A stretch of 64,000 bases of DNA from an uncultured Alteromonadaceae bacterium (lineage in GTDB: Bacteria > Pseudomonadota > Gammaproteobacteria > Enterobacterales > Alteromonadaceae), in contig CANMXU010000011.1 in the NCBI GenBank assembly GCA_947501935.1, positions 1 to 64,000 on the forward strand, given 5' to 3'. Below the pieces are notes generated by a model. That model saw nothing but the letters and a program-made list of their open reading frames with translations, was not told where the DNA came from and ran no database searches. A program made the position numbers and the translations under genes. Below, piece by piece: positions 63,931-64,000 of this stretch (position 1 is the stretch's first letter; the number at the start of each line of letters is the position of its first letter).

Positions 63931-64000
63931 CGCTTGTTACCACTAAGTATTTAGTGACAGCAAGACATTCTATGGTGACCCTTTCGGTCCCTTCGCAATG
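63931..64000 (+). ncRNA. ffs: Probable 5' part of SRP RNA (4.5S), cut by the window edge
   Basis: After the promoter, CTTGTTACCACTAA and TTAGTGACAGCAAG can form a hairpin (63933-63964), followed by GGTGACCCTTTCGGTCCCTT and then CGCAATG. The last part resembles the 5' strand of bacterial small SRP RNA (TGGTTCTCCCGCAACG in Escherichia coli). The diagnostic tetraloop region would lie just beyond the window, so the call rests on partial similarity and the promoter type. Confidence 0.5.

Overview
The window looks like a chromosomal segment of a marine gammaproteobacterium of the order Alteromonadales, most likely in or near the Colwelliaceae (Colwellia/Thalassotalea-like). The DNA is AT-rich. The gene orders fadE-yafJ, purM-purN, bepA-yfgD next to perM, gcvR-bcp, yffB-dapE, ackA-pta next to yfbV, pspF/pspABC beside sapABCDF, and phhA-phhB-tyrR-fah-maiA are typical of this order. 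This placement is an inference from gene content and order. I see no prophage, integrase, CRISPR array or rRNA; almost everything is core metabolism.

Layout. 1-600: two identical tRNA-Asp genes and a 196-bp interspersed repeat. 0.6-11.6 kb: a LuxR-type regulator divergent from an FAD dehydrogenase and a thiamine-diphosphate enzyme, then two acyl-CoA dehydrogenases (the second is FadE), a TetR regulator and the amidotransferase YafJ. Both acyl-CoA dehydrogenase genes have a FadR-like operator upstream. 11.7-16.2 kb: purM-purN-DUF3108 on one side, DUF2066-hda on the other. 16.2-26 kb: a lipoprotein with a zinc-protease motif, the bepA operon, a TusA-like protein, PerM, Bcp, GcvR and BamC, with two further inverted-repeat elements. 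26.3-34.6 kb: M15 peptidase, DapE, YffB, an ACT protein, Pta, AckA, YfbV and RlmA. 34.9-46.5 kb: a chemoreceptor without a sensor domain paired with a NIT-like membrane protein, AsnB, a NatAB-type exporter, a pyroglutamyl-peptidase relative with Ser in place of the catalytic Cys, and an aminotransferase/Tsx porin/purine permease group. 46.5-57.1 kb: the sap transporter operon, pspF, pspABC and ycjXF. 57.2-63.9 kb: phenylalanine/tyrosine catabolism with three TyrR-box-like sites, then DUF3014 and an acyltransferase. The last 105 bases hold a stable-RNA-type promoter and what is probably the 5' part of the SRP RNA.

How it fits together. Three parts can be read as regulons from the DNA alone: fatty-acid beta-oxidation (FadR-like sites before both acyl-CoA dehydrogenases), aromatic amino acid degradation (TyrR boxes before phhA, tyrR and fah), and envelope stress (a sigma-54-like promoter with an overlapping palindrome before pspA, with pspF divergent). 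The least explained parts are three families of non-coding inverted-repeat elements, one lying 10 bp upstream of the first gene of the bepA operon; the split chemoreceptor pair; the Cys-to-Ser exported peptidase homologue; and a cluster of DnaA-box-like sequences beyond the pta terminator.
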